From a virus, in the IMG/VR virus record IMGVR_UViG_3300042516_002159, positions 1 through 26,082 of that record: a stretch of 26,082 nucleotides of DNA; one strand, written 5' to 3'. The first letter of the stretch is position 1; every line of letters begins with the position of its first letter. The translations under genes were made by a program, and so were the position numbers. Shown here one piece after another: positions 1 to 7,871 of the stretch. Below the pieces are notes generated by a model. That model was not told where the DNA came from and made no database searches. It saw only the letters and a list, made by a program, of their open reading frames with translations.

Positions 1-302
1 GTGTCTAAAACACCACCGTTTAATTCCTTAATCAATGTATTAAGGGCATTAATGGTATATAATGTATTTGATTCTTTTTTGCGATGTACCAATATTGTAT
101 TTGGTAGAGGTGTTTCTGATGAATTGCCCGCATCGATATTGTAAGTACAAATTAATTCATCGCTTTGAGGTGACTCAAGGATGAATATTTTATTGTATAA
201 TATCGCGTAACGACGGTTTATTGTGGAAACGATAGTTTCTAAATCGTCAGGCTTTGTAAATGTACAGAATAGTTTGTTCAAATCGTCAAATGTATTGTCC
301 AT
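1..302 (-). CDS. Unrecognised phage protein, N-terminal part (cut by left edge)
   Basis: The reading frame opens with ATG at 302-300 and stays open to the window edge, giving about 100 residues with no stop. The N-terminus reads MDNTFDDLNKLFCTFTKP. Further on are an L-V-H-R-K-K-E segment and an L-Y-T-I-N-A-L-N segment, which look like the conserved blocks of an uncharacterised family I associate with T4-like aquatic phages; I cannot confirm that without a search. No enzyme motif, signal peptide or membrane segment is visible. The start sits 9 bases downstream of the polymerase stop codon, and the candidate promoter octamer at 304-311 lies directly in that gap. The gene continues the same minus-strand run as the baseplate and polymerase genes. 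Function unknown; the C-terminus lies outside the window. Confidence 0.75.
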   Translation of the reverse strand, partial: MDNTFDDLNKLFCTFTKPDDLETIVSTINRRYAILYNKIFILESPQSDELICTYNIDAGNSSETPLPNTILVHRKKESNTLYTINALNTLIKELNGGVLD

Positions 303-303
303 C

Positions 304-311
304 ATAAATAT
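304..311 (-). promoter_or_regulatory. ATATTTAT octamer, candidate late promoter
   Basis: In transcription direction the gap reads aaATATTTATg followed by ATG. This is the same octamer found ahead of eight other genes here. Only one base separates it from the start codon, so a transcript begun here would be leaderless or start inside the gene. This is the weakest positional match of the set. Confidence 0.3.
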
Positions 312-1595
312 TTATATTTTAGTTAAACCGTGGTATGTATTACCTTGTTTAATTGTTACGGGATATTCGAGTAGGTCTACTATATCTTGCAATATGTCGC
401 CATCCTCTTTACTATAATCGAATAAAAACGCATCGTAAGTATACAATACGATTTTTGTTTTCTTACCCTTTAAATAATCAAGTACTTTTTCTAATAACAT
501 AACATTAGTTGATGTTTCAGTACTTTGAATTATGTAGTTGAATAATTTTGCTGGTGTTATTTCAGTGGTATTTGGAAATATTTTGTTTGTTGTTGAATAT
601 GATTTGCCATATTGATACGTAATCCACATATCATCAATAAACATATTTACATTTTTAAAGAATGGTTTGGATTGATATTCACTCCACACACCACCATACA
701 ACTGTTTGAATGTTAATTCCTTAGCTGCTTGTTTATCTACGCCTAATAGTTCACCCAATACATCATATGTGTTTTTATCTTTAGGAAAATTAAAACCAAT
801 TAATTCACCAATTAATCGTGGGTGATATCCCTGAAAATCCATCTCAATAAACATATCATTTTCTGGCTGATAGCACATACGCTCGCCATCATCTTTATTC
901 AACGCTGCAAAATTAACGCTATTAAATGTGTTAGAGGGACGCGACGTTGTTGTATACAAGTTATAATGAGTGTATATTTTTCCGCGTTTTAAGTTGAATT
1001 CTGGGTGGGGTATCTTACCTTGGTAATAATCGATGAAACAGTCTTTATTGAGCTTTACACCGTTTGATTCGAGCTGATAGAATACATTAGATGTATGGTC
1101 ATTATTAAAATCAAATTGGATACTTGGTGTAAATGATTGTATCAATGGTAATACCTCACTAAATGTGTTTTCCCACTCTTCATAATGTTTGCTAATTGGT
1201 ATTAGGCAATTAACATTAGGTAAAGCGTAATGTTTGCTGTTGTAAAATTCACTACAGTTGGTGGGTACCTTATGTGTGTGTTGAATGAAATTTACATCAA
1301 ATAATTTTTGTGGTTGGTTGAAATAATACAATGCTTTTTTCTTATCTAATACCCACATCTTCTGTGTGTTGTTAAGTAACCACCACTCAACATCTTTTTT
1401 ATCTAAACCAAACGATTCGTTATGATTAATACACAACATAAATCCTTTAGTTCTTATAAGATCCCTAACATAAACTAAACTTAATTCAGTTAATGCAGGG
1501 TGGTAATTATCGTTTTTGGGAATGAAACTAACGAAACAGTCTCTAAAGCTACCTAGCTTCTCTAGCTGGTCTAAGCGTTCAATAATGTAAAACAT
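312..1595 (-). CDS. Divergent family A DNA polymerase (polymerase domain only)
   Basis: A 427-residue protein whose C-terminal half matches the palm and fingers of family A (Pol I-type) DNA polymerases, which extend primers using dNTPs and two metal ions. The Pol I TxTxR...NxQN region appears as T215-R219 and N228. Motif A is EMDFQGYHPRL with the metal-binding aspartate D253, where the usual E of DYSQIE is H258. Motif B is KQAAKELTFKQLYGG, keeping K292, F296 and Y300 with K in place of the usual first R. Motif C is LYTYDAFLF with D388, so the usual HDE is YDA. The two catalytic aspartates are therefore kept. The first 170 residues show no recognisable 3'-5' or 5'-3' exonuclease motifs, so proofreading, if any, must come from another gene. 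It lies directly downstream of the baseplate genes, an unusual place for a replication enzyme. The leader carries a degenerate copy of the promoter octamer (ATATTTCG, 1611-1618). Family A assignment is firm; activity is inferred. Confidence 0.85.
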   Translation of the reverse strand: MFYIIERLDQLEKLGSFRDCFVSFIPKNDNYHPALTELSLVYVRDLIRTKGFMLCINHNESFGLDKKDVEWWLLNNTQKMWVLDKKKALYYFNQPQKLFDVNFIQHTHKVPTNCSEFYNSKHYALPNVNCLIPISKHYEEWENTFSEVLPLIQSFTPSIQFDFNNDHTSNVFYQLESNGVKLNKDCFIDYYQGKIPHPEFNLKRGKIYTHYNLYTTTSRPSNTFNSVNFAALNKDDGERMCYQPENDMFIEMDFQGYHPRLIGELIGFNFPKDKNTYDVLGELLGVDKQAAKELTFKQLYGGVWSEYQSKPFFKNVNMFIDDMWITYQYGKSYSTTNKIFPNTTEITPAKLFNYIIQSTETSTNVMLLEKVLDYLKGKKTKIVLYTYDAFLFDYSKEDGDILQDIVDLLEYPVTIKQGNTYHGLTKI

Positions 1596-1629
1596 AACCT
1601 TTTTATTTGACGAAATATAAGACCAAATT

Positions 1630-2106
1630 TTAGCCTTCCAAAAAAGATTTTAAACCTGGAAGTTGTTTTTCTGCCTGGTCTGTGCTTTGTGTTGGTCCAA
1701 TAAAAGTAGTTTGATATAAAGCATTTCCTTGTAATGAATCATAAGTATCCTTACTAATTTCCTTTATAGTAGTTGGCTTGATATTAACCTGACTTGAAAA
1801 ATATCTTTCTGGTATTGAATTGCTTTCTGTGTTTGGTTGTATCGATGTTACTTTTGGACTTTGCAATGCTTGAGAAGTTACTCCAGATATTGCACTAAAT
1901 ATGGCTAATGATGGATTAAATAACATAGTATTAGCCTGTTCTATTTTGATTATTTCAGGTGCTTTATCACTATATTCCTTACCAGCATAATAAGAATCAT
2001 TAAGTATATAATATGGTCCTTTATAAGATACTTGTTGATCTTTAGTATAGAACTCTCCCCCAGATGTATACTTGCCTGTTTGTATTATATTTTTAGGTAC
2101 TTTCAT
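1630..2106 (-). CDS. Unrecognised protein in the baseplate cluster
   Basis: A 158-residue protein starting with ATG 2 nt after the TAA of the hub gene (TAATTATG), so it is almost certainly co-translated with it. The N-terminal half is rich in Y, K and G (segments such as YKGPYYILNDSYYAGKEYSD). The middle holds a short hydrophobic stretch (LFNPSLAIFSAISGVTSQAL) and the C-terminal part is polar. No signal peptide, Cys cluster or catalytic motif is visible. The position between the hub/peptidase gene and the polymerase suggests a minor structural or assembly protein of the baseplate, but this rests on context alone. Confidence 0.8.
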   Translation of the reverse strand: MKVPKNIIQTGKYTSGGEFYTKDQQVSYKGPYYILNDSYYAGKEYSDKAPEIIKIEQANTMLFNPSLAIFSAISGVTSQALQSPKVTSIQPNTESNSIPERYFSSQVNIKPTTIKEISKDTYDSLQGNALYQTTFIGPTQSTDQAEKQLPGLKSFLEG

Positions 2107-2108
2107 AA

Positions 2109-5100
2109 TTATGCTCCTTTAGTATCTACATCCCATGAAATGTGGAAGTGACCTCCTGTGGCTTTGGCTGTTGGATTAGTATACTCATCTATAAATCTAA
2201 ATGTTGGAGGATTACCACCAATTGTTGTTTGATATTGTTTTAAAATAGCATTTACTTTATTTATATTAGCTTGAGTACTTGGTGAAATTGCAAAGTCAAC
2301 TGCTTTACCAACTTTATGGTTACTAAACCCAGCATTTTTCTGGTGGAACTCATCATTACCTGCAGTAACAGTTAAATTAATATCTGGGTGTGTGGTTTTA
2401 ATTAAAGATAAAACAGCAAAGGTGGATGCTGCTATACCTTGTGTTATTTCACCTCCATTTTTTAATTCATTACCTTTTACAGTTGCTATTTTAAATGTTT
2501 CTAAGTTGGTTTTTAAACTATCAGCATTAGGTTGATTTAAAGCAGGAGGAACAAAATTAGAATTAGCTGATGTATTGGATGTACTAATATCAATTGTTAA
2601 TATTTTGTTTAAGTCTAATTCTGAGAATGGAATAGAAGATTGGTTGTCGCTCAATACTATATTTAATGTATCTATTTTAGTTACCCAATCACCATTAGCT
2701 ATAGTATGTCCAATAGAGGTAATAGCGTTACCTAATTGAGAGCCTATATTTTCACCTCTATATCCTTTAGGTAAAATGTTTTTTGGTAATCTAAACATAT
2801 GTCCTATTACTAAACCTCCTATACCATCCATCTCAATAGATAATTTTGTTGGAATTAGATTTCTATTGCTACCGGGGGATGATGTGATTGATTGAAAATA
2901 AACTATTACATCTTTTAATGCTGTTTTAGCATTAGATGCTAAATCATCATAGCTTACTTTATTGTTAGGGTCTACAGCTGGGTTTTTAAATGCAGCGAAT
3001 GCTTTAACTATCTGAGCTATACCATTAGTGATTGTAGAAGTTTTATTGTCTATTTTGATATCGCTTAATAGTCCATCTACTTTTTCAGGAATGATTCTAT
3101 CTGTTAGATTTCTATTGAAATCAATCATTGTGTTTGTTTGCATTCCCATTTGACCACCTTTTGCCTGAGAACCAATAGCTATTAAAGCTGATTGTTCTGG
3201 AAATATTTGGGATTGTAAAGAATAGTTTCTTACTACTGATTCTAAGTTATGTACTTGTAGTTCAAATAATTTACTATATGTTGCCTTTTCAGGTTCTGTA
3301 TAGTTAATATCTATTACTCTAGCAATTTTATTATCAACAGGATCAACATGAAGTTCAAATGTACTTACATTACCTATAGCAGACTGGATGTCGCGCATTG
3401 TTGTTTTTATGTAATTATATAGATTTATTTCGTTTTTTTCTTTAGTATCACCCGCTTCAATATTTACATCTACTGCTTTTTGGTAAAGATAATCAACGTT
3501 TACGTATATATTTTTTATAACTCCTATTTCACTATACTCCTTACCGTCATAAAAATAATCAGCTTTCAAATCTTTTAAAAACGATATAGAATCGATAGCT
3601 TGGCCTGCTTGTGCAACAATAGTCGCTTGTGCTGTTCCTGCTGTTTGATCAACAGTAAATGAAGTAGTAATAGTAATAGTATCTACATCTACTGAGGGTA
3701 ATGTTGTTCCTGTTGATTGTTGAATAACCGGTACTGGGGTTACCTTAACTTTTACTCCTGCTATTGATTCTAAAGAAGGTTTTATTTGTTTTTCTGCTAA
3801 ATCATAATCACCCCTACCTAATTCTCCTTGAAGTACTTCTTGTAAATTTGAATAACCAAATCCATCTTTTGAGTTTGTTAATAAAACCTCAACAGCACTA
3901 TATATTTCTATATTCTTAATTTTTTCAATACCTGCTAAAAGAGAAGCTTCATCTGTTCCTCCAAATGTTCCTCCTTTATATCCTATTTGAATTAATCTAA
4001 AGGCTTCTTGAGCTATAACAGTAGTAGGATCAGCAGCTACAGCGGCTTGTGTTTGTTGAATAATAGTTGGCTGAGATCCTTTATTAGACCATAATGGACT
4101 TTTAATTAAACATACACTAGGATCTACTGATACTTGTAGTGGATGTGCAGTGCAATATAAAGGTAATTTTCCATTTCCATCATATTCAGTTGAATATAAT
4201 GATAATTCTACTAATGGTTTACCATCTGATTTAGATTTTGCAATGACATATTTGTTTAATATATCAAACATACACTCTAAAGTAATATATACTTGATAAT
4301 TACCGTTTGATATGCTATTTGCATCATTAGTATTAGTAGAAGAGGCATATGGAATCTTAGGCATAACTGCTCTATCTTTAAAGATTGAATCTGTGCTATA
4401 TTTTGCATTTTGATCTTTAATTTTAAATAAAGCTTCAGCCCATACCCCTGCTAATATGTTTTTTTGATATTTTTCAATCCATTCTGTAGTATCACCTTGA
4501 GTAGCAAATTCTTTACTTAATACCCCTTGATCTGGTTTTTCTACTTTAGTTGGAAGAATATAATTTATCTTTAATGATTCAATTATTTCACCTGTAGAAA
4601 TTATTGTTGTTGAACAATCATATCCTCCATCTGGTCTAGCTGACCATTGGTAGTTTTTAACATATCCAAACATAGCATCATAGTTACCATAATATTTTAC
4701 AGATTTATCATATAATTCTTTGAATAATATTGTTCTATCTGTTTGAGGTTTATTTAAAATATCATAATAATCATTAAAATTAGGTTGATATTGACCTGCA
4801 TTATCTAAATAAGGAACCCATCCCCACTCTATTAATGCTGTATAACCCGGACGCATATAAAGTAATTCTAAATCTTCTAGTTGTTGTATATCCCAGCATT
4901 GGAAGTTTATTATTACTTCTCTTAATGAACCATATGCTGATTTTGATTTAATATCAGCTGAAGTAATACCTGGCATTGGTCTGATACCTCTTTGGTATGG
5001 GTTTTTTGGTACAAGACCTGAAGGGCTATAAGCGTTTGTATTGAAATTATTTCCAATTCCTGATTTTAGGTTATTTCCTAAAACTCCTGTACTTAAAGTA

Positions 5101-5291
5101 CCACCTTGTAAAATATATTGTTTAGCTAATTCTGATGATCCATTCACATTGACACTAGAGGTCATTCTAATCCACGCATTGCGTGAATTAATGTATTGTA
5201 TGCTTTGAGGCTTGCGGTCAAGCATAGCATCTTGCCTTACCTTTAATTGGCCTTGAACTGTTGGTGAAAATGAACTTTTGAATATAGACAT
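2109..5291 (-). CDS. Baseplate hub protein with C-terminal M15-type peptidoglycan peptidase
   Basis: A 1060-residue structural protein. The long N-terminal part contains an ALIEWGWVPYLDN segment of the sort I associate with hub or tail-tip proteins of T4-like aquatic phages. The last roughly 110 residues look like an M15-family D,D/L,D-peptidase: SNHKVGKAVD around residues 990-999 fits the SxHxxGxAxD zinc signature (H992, D999), and GGHFHISW around 1046-1053 supplies the final His ligand. The inferred role is a central spike or hub whose tip opens peptidoglycan during DNA injection, replacing the lysozyme domain of T4 gp5 by a peptidase. It follows the gp53-like gene by 5 nt and precedes the 158-residue gene by 2 nt, so it is part of the baseplate operon. 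The middle region, about residues 400-900, has no domain I can name. Hub role and peptidase assignment rest on motif and context. Confidence 0.8.
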   Translation of the reverse strand: MSIFKSSFSPTVQGQLKVRQDAMLDRKPQSIQYINSRNAWIRMTSSVNVNGSSELAKQYILQGGTLSTGVLGNNLKSGIGNNFNTNAYSPSGLVPKNPYQRGIRPMPGITSADIKSKSAYGSLREVIINFQCWDIQQLEDLELLYMRPGYTALIEWGWVPYLDNAGQYQPNFNDYYDILNKPQTDRTILFKELYDKSVKYYGNYDAMFGYVKNYQWSARPDGGYDCSTTIISTGEIIESLKINYILPTKVEKPDQGVLSKEFATQGDTTEWIEKYQKNILAGVWAEALFKIKDQNAKYSTDSIFKDRAVMPKIPYASSTNTNDANSISNGNYQVYITLECMFDILNKYVIAKSKSDGKPLVELSLYSTEYDGNGKLPLYCTAHPLQVSVDPSVCLIKSPLWSNKGSQPTIIQQTQAAVAADPTTVIAQEAFRLIQIGYKGGTFGGTDEASLLAGIEKIKNIEIYSAVEVLLTNSKDGFGYSNLQEVLQGELGRGDYDLAEKQIKPSLESIAGVKVKVTPVPVIQQSTGTTLPSVDVDTITITTSFTVDQTAGTAQATIVAQAGQAIDSISFLKDLKADYFYDGKEYSEIGVIKNIYVNVDYLYQKAVDVNIEAGDTKEKNEINLYNYIKTTMRDIQSAIGNVSTFELHVDPVDNKIARVIDINYTEPEKATYSKLFELQVHNLESVVRNYSLQSQIFPEQSALIAIGSQAKGGQMGMQTNTMIDFNRNLTDRIIPEKVDGLLSDIKIDNKTSTITNGIAQIVKAFAAFKNPAVDPNNKVSYDDLASNAKTALKDVIVYFQSITSSPGSNRNLIPTKLSIEMDGIGGLVIGHMFRLPKNILPKGYRGENIGSQLGNAITSIGHTIANGDWVTKIDTLNIVLSDNQSSIPFSELDLNKILTIDISTSNTSANSNFVPPALNQPNADSLKTNLETFKIATVKGNELKNGGEITQGIAASTFAVLSLIKTTHPDINLTVTAGNDEFHQKNAGFSNHKVGKAVDFAISPSTQANINKVNAILKQYQTTIGGNPPTFRFIDEYTNPTAKATGGHFHISWDVDTKGA

Positions 5292-5296
5292 AACAT

Positions 5297-5605
5297 TTAT
5301 CTAGCTTGATTAAATTGTTCAAATAAATTTAAAACTGTATTTAAATCAGTTGGTATTCTTAATTGAGTACCTGGTTCTGGAAATAAAGCTCCTTTAGTTG
5401 CATTGTTATTTGCCATAGCAATTACCCACCATAAAGTAGCGTCATTATAATAAGAAAAAGCTAAACTATCAAGTCTATCTCCAACTGTAGTGATAACATA
5501 CACATCAGATTCTGACAAAGGAATATTTGGATAGAACTTCATCTTACGATAAGGGCGATTCGTATATTCCGTGGTTAATATAGTTGTATTATTGTAACGA
5601 TCCAT
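5297..5605 (-). CDS. Baseplate wedge protein, gp53/LysM-like
   Basis: A 102-residue protein with a compact LysM-like fold signature. The order is YVITTVGDRLDSLAFSYYND (about residues 36-55), then ATLWWVIAMANN (56-67) and PGTQLRIPTD (78-87). The 'yy-n-da-lWWvIa-aN' core is typical of T4 gp53-type baseplate wedge proteins and related LysM baseplate proteins, which link wedges in the assembled baseplate. It begins with ATG 2 nt after the stop of the 665-residue baseplate gene and ends 5 nt before the hub start, which fits coupled expression in one operon. It is shorter than T4 gp53 (about 196 residues), as is common in minimal contractile tails. Confidence 0.8.
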   Translation of the reverse strand: MDRYNNTTILTTEYTNRPYRKMKFYPNIPLSESDVYVITTVGDRLDSLAFSYYNDATLWWVIAMANNNATKGALFPEPGTQLRIPTDLNTVLNLFEQFNQAR

Positions 5606-5607
5606 CT

Positions 5608-7605
5608 TTATGGTTTAATATAGTTTGGTTCTCCGTTATTAGCTCCATTGTAGTTTTGAGCAATATTAGATGTTTGTTGTGATTTTGAAGGAACTTTATT
5701 AGTATTTTGTGTTTGTGATCCAATTGGAGTAAATGTCATACTTACTTCTAAAACGTGAGGTAGAATTAACTGTCTATCTGCTAATCCTATTTCCCAAGGT
5801 GAATCTTGTGGCACCGTATAAGATATATTATTTAAAATTCCAGGTTGACCATCAATCCAGTTACCAACAGTCATTTTTACTAATGGACCTCTCATTAAAT
5901 TATTATTATAATCAGGCATTAAATTACCCATTAAAAAATTTAATTTTTGATACATTGGTTCCATTTCAACAGCAGATAATGCTGCTACCTTAAATCCAAT
6001 GCTTATTTTACGTGTAAACCCATCATATACATAAAATCTATCTCCACGACCAGCATATTTAATTTCATTCCAAGTAGCATCTGTATTGTCTGTAAATTGA
6101 GTAATATATGCTCTAAATATCATCCATTCTGATTTATTAGGATCGGTGCTATCTATTGCTTGTATTCTAAATTTAACTAGGTCATTTATAGTTTGAACAT
6201 CAGCATTTGGTATATTAATAGGAGGTGTATCCCCTATTGTACCTGTATTTGTGCTAAATATAGGTGTTAAGTTGATTGAATCTGTTCTACCACTACCAAC
6301 TCTATTTTCACGATTATTTTTAGACCAGCTTCCTGAAATTTTAACAGTTATTTCATTGTTATTTTTATCTTTTAATCCATTTTTATAAACTATTTCTGAG
6401 TTAGTTGTAATATATGAATTAATATTTCCATTATAAGTATCTGATCCTGATACTCCTAATCCAGTGAATTTATTATCATTATAAGTAAAAATAATTGGTT
6501 TAGTTTGTTTATCTATTTTCTTTTTTAAATCGGCATATTGTTTAGAAGCAGGTGTTGTGTAGTTTACTACATTTTGACCTATCTGAGAAGGAATTGATGT
6601 TGGGCTATCTTTATCAATACCTACTTTACTAGCAAATTGTTGATTTGATGTTTCTACAGTGTATGAAACGTCTGTTATTCCTCTTATAGCATTTGGTCTA
6701 CCAAAAGTTAATGCTGGGTTAGGAGGATTAGGAGTACTTTTAGTTTCAAACTGAAAATACTGAGATGATACTCCTAACAAACCTAAATAATTAACATTTC
6801 CTGGATTGCCTCCTATTGATGAATGATTTTGTGGTTGTTGTTTATTAATACCGTTAGATGTATAATCATAACGTCTAATAGTTGTTAAACCTATACCATA
6901 AACAGATCCAGGACCTCCTAAATATCGGTCTATTACTTGTTGTTGTGGTTTTATAAATAAAGAAGCGCCTGGTATTATTGATACCAAATTTCTAATAGCA
7001 CCTAATATTCTAGAGTTTTCTGGGTTTTTGCGTGGAAGTAGATCAGCAACATAGTTTACTAATCTATTATTTTTACCGTTATCCTTATTGTTAGCTCGAG
7101 CTACAGCTAAATACTTAGTACTATCATCTTGTACAGGTAATAAACCATGTCTATTAAAATGTATACCAAATGCATTTGCAGGTACTTGAGCTAATGTGTT
7201 TATACCTAAGTTGTAAAGACGTGTTGGTTGTAATAATCCTCCTGTTACAGGGCCTAAATCGCCTGTTAATAAACTACTTACTAATCCACCTAATCCTTTT
7301 TTTACTTCTAATTTTGGATTTGATAACTGCAAACCAACTTGCTTAACAACCCATAATGGACCCTTTGGTAAATCTGTTAAGAATTTACCTATACGAAGTG
7401 TATCAACAACAGCAGCGTTAGTAGCACCTATAATCCCACCTCTAACAAAACCATCATCGAATTTAGTCATTCGAAAACGGTTAAAGCCGCTATCAACTGT
7501 ATTGATATCGACTTTTTGGTATGGTTGACCGCTGTCACCTCCGCCTGGTCGATCATTTCCGTACTTAAGTGATTTTAAGTTGGTTTTCAGATCAATTAAT
7601 GGCAT
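5608..7605 (-). CDS. Baseplate/tail-tube-cap structural protein
   Basis: A 665-residue protein. The C-terminal third (about residues 475-635) shows a conserved block with FRAYITQFTDN, YAGRGDRFYVYDGFTRKI, a MEPMYQKLNFLMG helix, GPLVKMTVGNW and MTFTPIG. I recognise this arrangement from baseplate proteins of T4-like aquatic phages that sit where T4 has gp48/gp54 (tail tube initiator or cap). The N-terminal two thirds are rich in G, N and P with no identifiable fold. The start ATG overlaps the stop of the preceding 78-residue gene (TAATG), indicating translational coupling. Its place between the tape measure and gp53/hub genes supports a baseplate role; the exact T4 counterpart is uncertain. Confidence 0.7.
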   Translation of the reverse strand: MPLIDLKTNLKSLKYGNDRPGGGDSGQPYQKVDINTVDSGFNRFRMTKFDDGFVRGGIIGATNAAVVDTLRIGKFLTDLPKGPLWVVKQVGLQLSNPKLEVKKGLGGLVSSLLTGDLGPVTGGLLQPTRLYNLGINTLAQVPANAFGIHFNRHGLLPVQDDSTKYLAVARANNKDNGKNNRLVNYVADLLPRKNPENSRILGAIRNLVSIIPGASLFIKPQQQVIDRYLGGPGSVYGIGLTTIRRYDYTSNGINKQQPQNHSSIGGNPGNVNYLGLLGVSSQYFQFETKSTPNPPNPALTFGRPNAIRGITDVSYTVETSNQQFASKVGIDKDSPTSIPSQIGQNVVNYTTPASKQYADLKKKIDKQTKPIIFTYNDNKFTGLGVSGSDTYNGNINSYITTNSEIVYKNGLKDKNNNEITVKISGSWSKNNRENRVGSGRTDSINLTPIFSTNTGTIGDTPPINIPNADVQTINDLVKFRIQAIDSTDPNKSEWMIFRAYITQFTDNTDATWNEIKYAGRGDRFYVYDGFTRKISIGFKVAALSAVEMEPMYQKLNFLMGNLMPDYNNNLMRGPLVKMTVGNWIDGQPGILNNISYTVPQDSPWEIGLADRQLILPHVLEVSMTFTPIGSQTQNTNKVPSKSQQTSNIAQNYNGANNGEPNYIKP

Positions 7606-7841
7606 TACCCGTTATATTTTTTCTTTGGAGTGTATTTGTCTTTACTATCACCAATGTCTAAACGAGATGGTGTTGGTTTTTGACCAGTACCGCTAATAGT
7701 TCTCCAAGTTACATCAGGTTTACCGTCTGTTGAATAATTCAAATGTAATGAATCTGGTGGAACTGGGTTAACGCCGAATTGTTGAGGTCTAGTACCTTTT
7801 AGTCCTAAAATACCTGTTTTTAATTTGTCTAATAATCCCAT
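7605..7841 (-). CDS. Small unrecognised protein between tape measure and baseplate genes
   Basis: A 78-residue, basic, P/G/T-rich protein with no hydrophobic segment beyond a short amphipathic N-terminus (MGLLDKLKTGILGLKG). A central segment reads PPDSLHLNYS. Its stop codon overlaps the start of the 665-residue baseplate gene (TAATG), so the two are probably made in linked amounts. The upstream gap carries an ATATTTAT octamer (7857-7864), so this gene may head the baseplate transcription unit. It may be a minor baseplate component or an assembly factor; no family is recognised. Confidence 0.7.
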   Translation of the reverse strand: MGLLDKLKTGILGLKGTRPQQFGVNPVPPDSLHLNYSTDGKPDVTWRTISGTGQKPTPSRLDIGDSKDKYTPKKKYNG

Positions 7842-7856
7842 GATTGTATGTTTAAT

Positions 7857-7864
7857 ATAAATAT
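7857..7864 (-). promoter_or_regulatory. ATATTTAT octamer, candidate late promoter
   Basis: In transcription direction the gap reads aaATATTTATatt. The start codon of the 78-residue gene lies about 15 nt beyond the octamer. It fills most of the 30-nt gap between the tape measure stop and this gene. Candidate head of the baseplate operon. Confidence 0.45.
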
Positions 7865-7871
7865 TTAATTG

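Noticed and set aside
2098-2118. AAAGGAG before the 158-residue gene as evidence for Shine-Dalgarno use
   Set aside because: It lies at the last codons of the hub gene and most other starts have only A/T-rich leaders, so a single match is best seen as chance.
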